DNA of 64,000 nucleotides from Diphasiastrum complanatum (taxonomy: Eukaryota > Streptophyta > Lycopodiopsida > Lycopodiales > Lycopodiaceae): contig CM055096.1 of NCBI GenBank assembly GCA_029204225.1, positions 36,247,073 through 36,311,072 of the forward strand, in the 5' to 3' direction. The notes beneath the pieces were generated by a model. That model ran no database searches and was not told the DNA's origin. It saw nothing but the letters and a program-made list of their open reading frames with translations. Each line of letters starts with the position of its first letter. The stretch's first letter is position 1. Of the stretch, positions 63,714 through 64,000 are shown in pieces. A program made the translations under genes and the position numbers.

Positions 63714-63730
63714 GAGAGAGAGAGAGAGAG
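63714..63730. repeat. Short (GA)n tract between two LINE copies
   Basis: Seventeen bases of GA between the 5' edge of the LINE at 62050-63713 and the 3' end of the next LINE, which starts ACAGAAAAAGCTTTATTAATG. Confidence 0.85.
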
Positions 63731-64000
63731 ACAGAAAAAGCTTTATTAATGTCTTCCCCATGCCAAAAGGCATATAAGACCAAATGGAGTACATGTCAAG
63801 TATGTGAAAACCAGCGTATATAAACGTCTCCAAGAAAAAACTATGCATAAAAGAGAAATGAGCAACATAACTATAAACTTCAAATTGCCAACTGTCCATA
63901 TAGCTGCCAGGAGTAGAGTAATATCATGTAGTGCTGCTGCTGAAGTAAGATGTGATACGGGCTGCAACATGAGGTAACATGGACCGTCGTTGACGTCGTC
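63731..64000 (-). mobile_element. LINE 3' end, antisense, running off the right edge
   Basis: Contains the shared 3' stem-loop (63751-63780) and the TTAATAAAGC terminal signal on the minus strand, followed upstream by a degraded 3'UTR similar to that of the copy at 23568. The coding part lies outside the window. Confidence 0.75.

Overview
The window is nuclear DNA of a land plant with a large, repeat-rich genome. Coding exons are split by long spliceosomal introns, one protein has a plastid transit peptide, and about half the window is decayed LTR retrotransposons primed by initiator-tRNA-Met (TGGTATCAGAGC-type sites), antisense LINEs, a Helitron and a Penelope-like element. The DNA is AT-rich with conspicuous (GA)n arrays. 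A 26-kb intron fits a gymnosperm, lycophyte or fern better than a compact angiosperm genome, but the species cannot be fixed from sequence alone.

Two host genes are supported by intact exons with matching splice phases. (1) A PP2C12-type protein phosphatase gene on the minus strand: exons at 4064-3804, 3604-3433, 3310-3157 and 2961-2898, with the remainder missing or beyond the left edge. (2) The alpha subunit of anthranilate synthase (tryptophan pathway, plastid) on the plus strand: exons at 21116-21234, 21519-21595, 29366-29571, 33859-34048, 60525-60676 and 60947 to about 61062, continuing beyond the right edge. Its introns are about 0.28, 7.8, 4.3, 26.5 and 0.27 kb, so two thirds of the window is intron of this one gene.

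Layout: 1-448 is the end of an unknown GC-rich reading frame. 449-5300 holds the PP2C gene, its CT-rich leader and a tandem telo-box-like repeat. 5300-8260 is non-coding. 8261-9527 is a small Helitron-like element carrying an exon-joined, frameshifted RRP1/Nop52 fragment and a Helitron replicase fragment. 9530-12890 is simple repeats and an LTR remnant. 12891-19313 is a complete copia insertion with a TGTTT target duplication and a gypsy element nested inside. 19314-21115 is a copia RT remnant, a SINE-like tRNA-derived piece and the upstream region of the anthranilate synthase gene. 21116-64000 is that gene with its transposon-filled introns.

The transposons form nests: gypsy in copia; LINE and gypsy in an older LTR element (intron 2); and a gypsy and a GAG-only copia derivative (TSD AACAC) in a Penelope-like element (intron 4). 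All recognised LINE pieces lie on the minus strand, antisense to the host gene, and most of their clear ends abut (GA)n or GAAA-type simple repeats. Three LINE 3' ends share a two-part stem-loop whose inner stem varies while staying paired. A long, broken coiled-coil reading frame in intron 4 (51172-48720, minus) matches no family I recognise.
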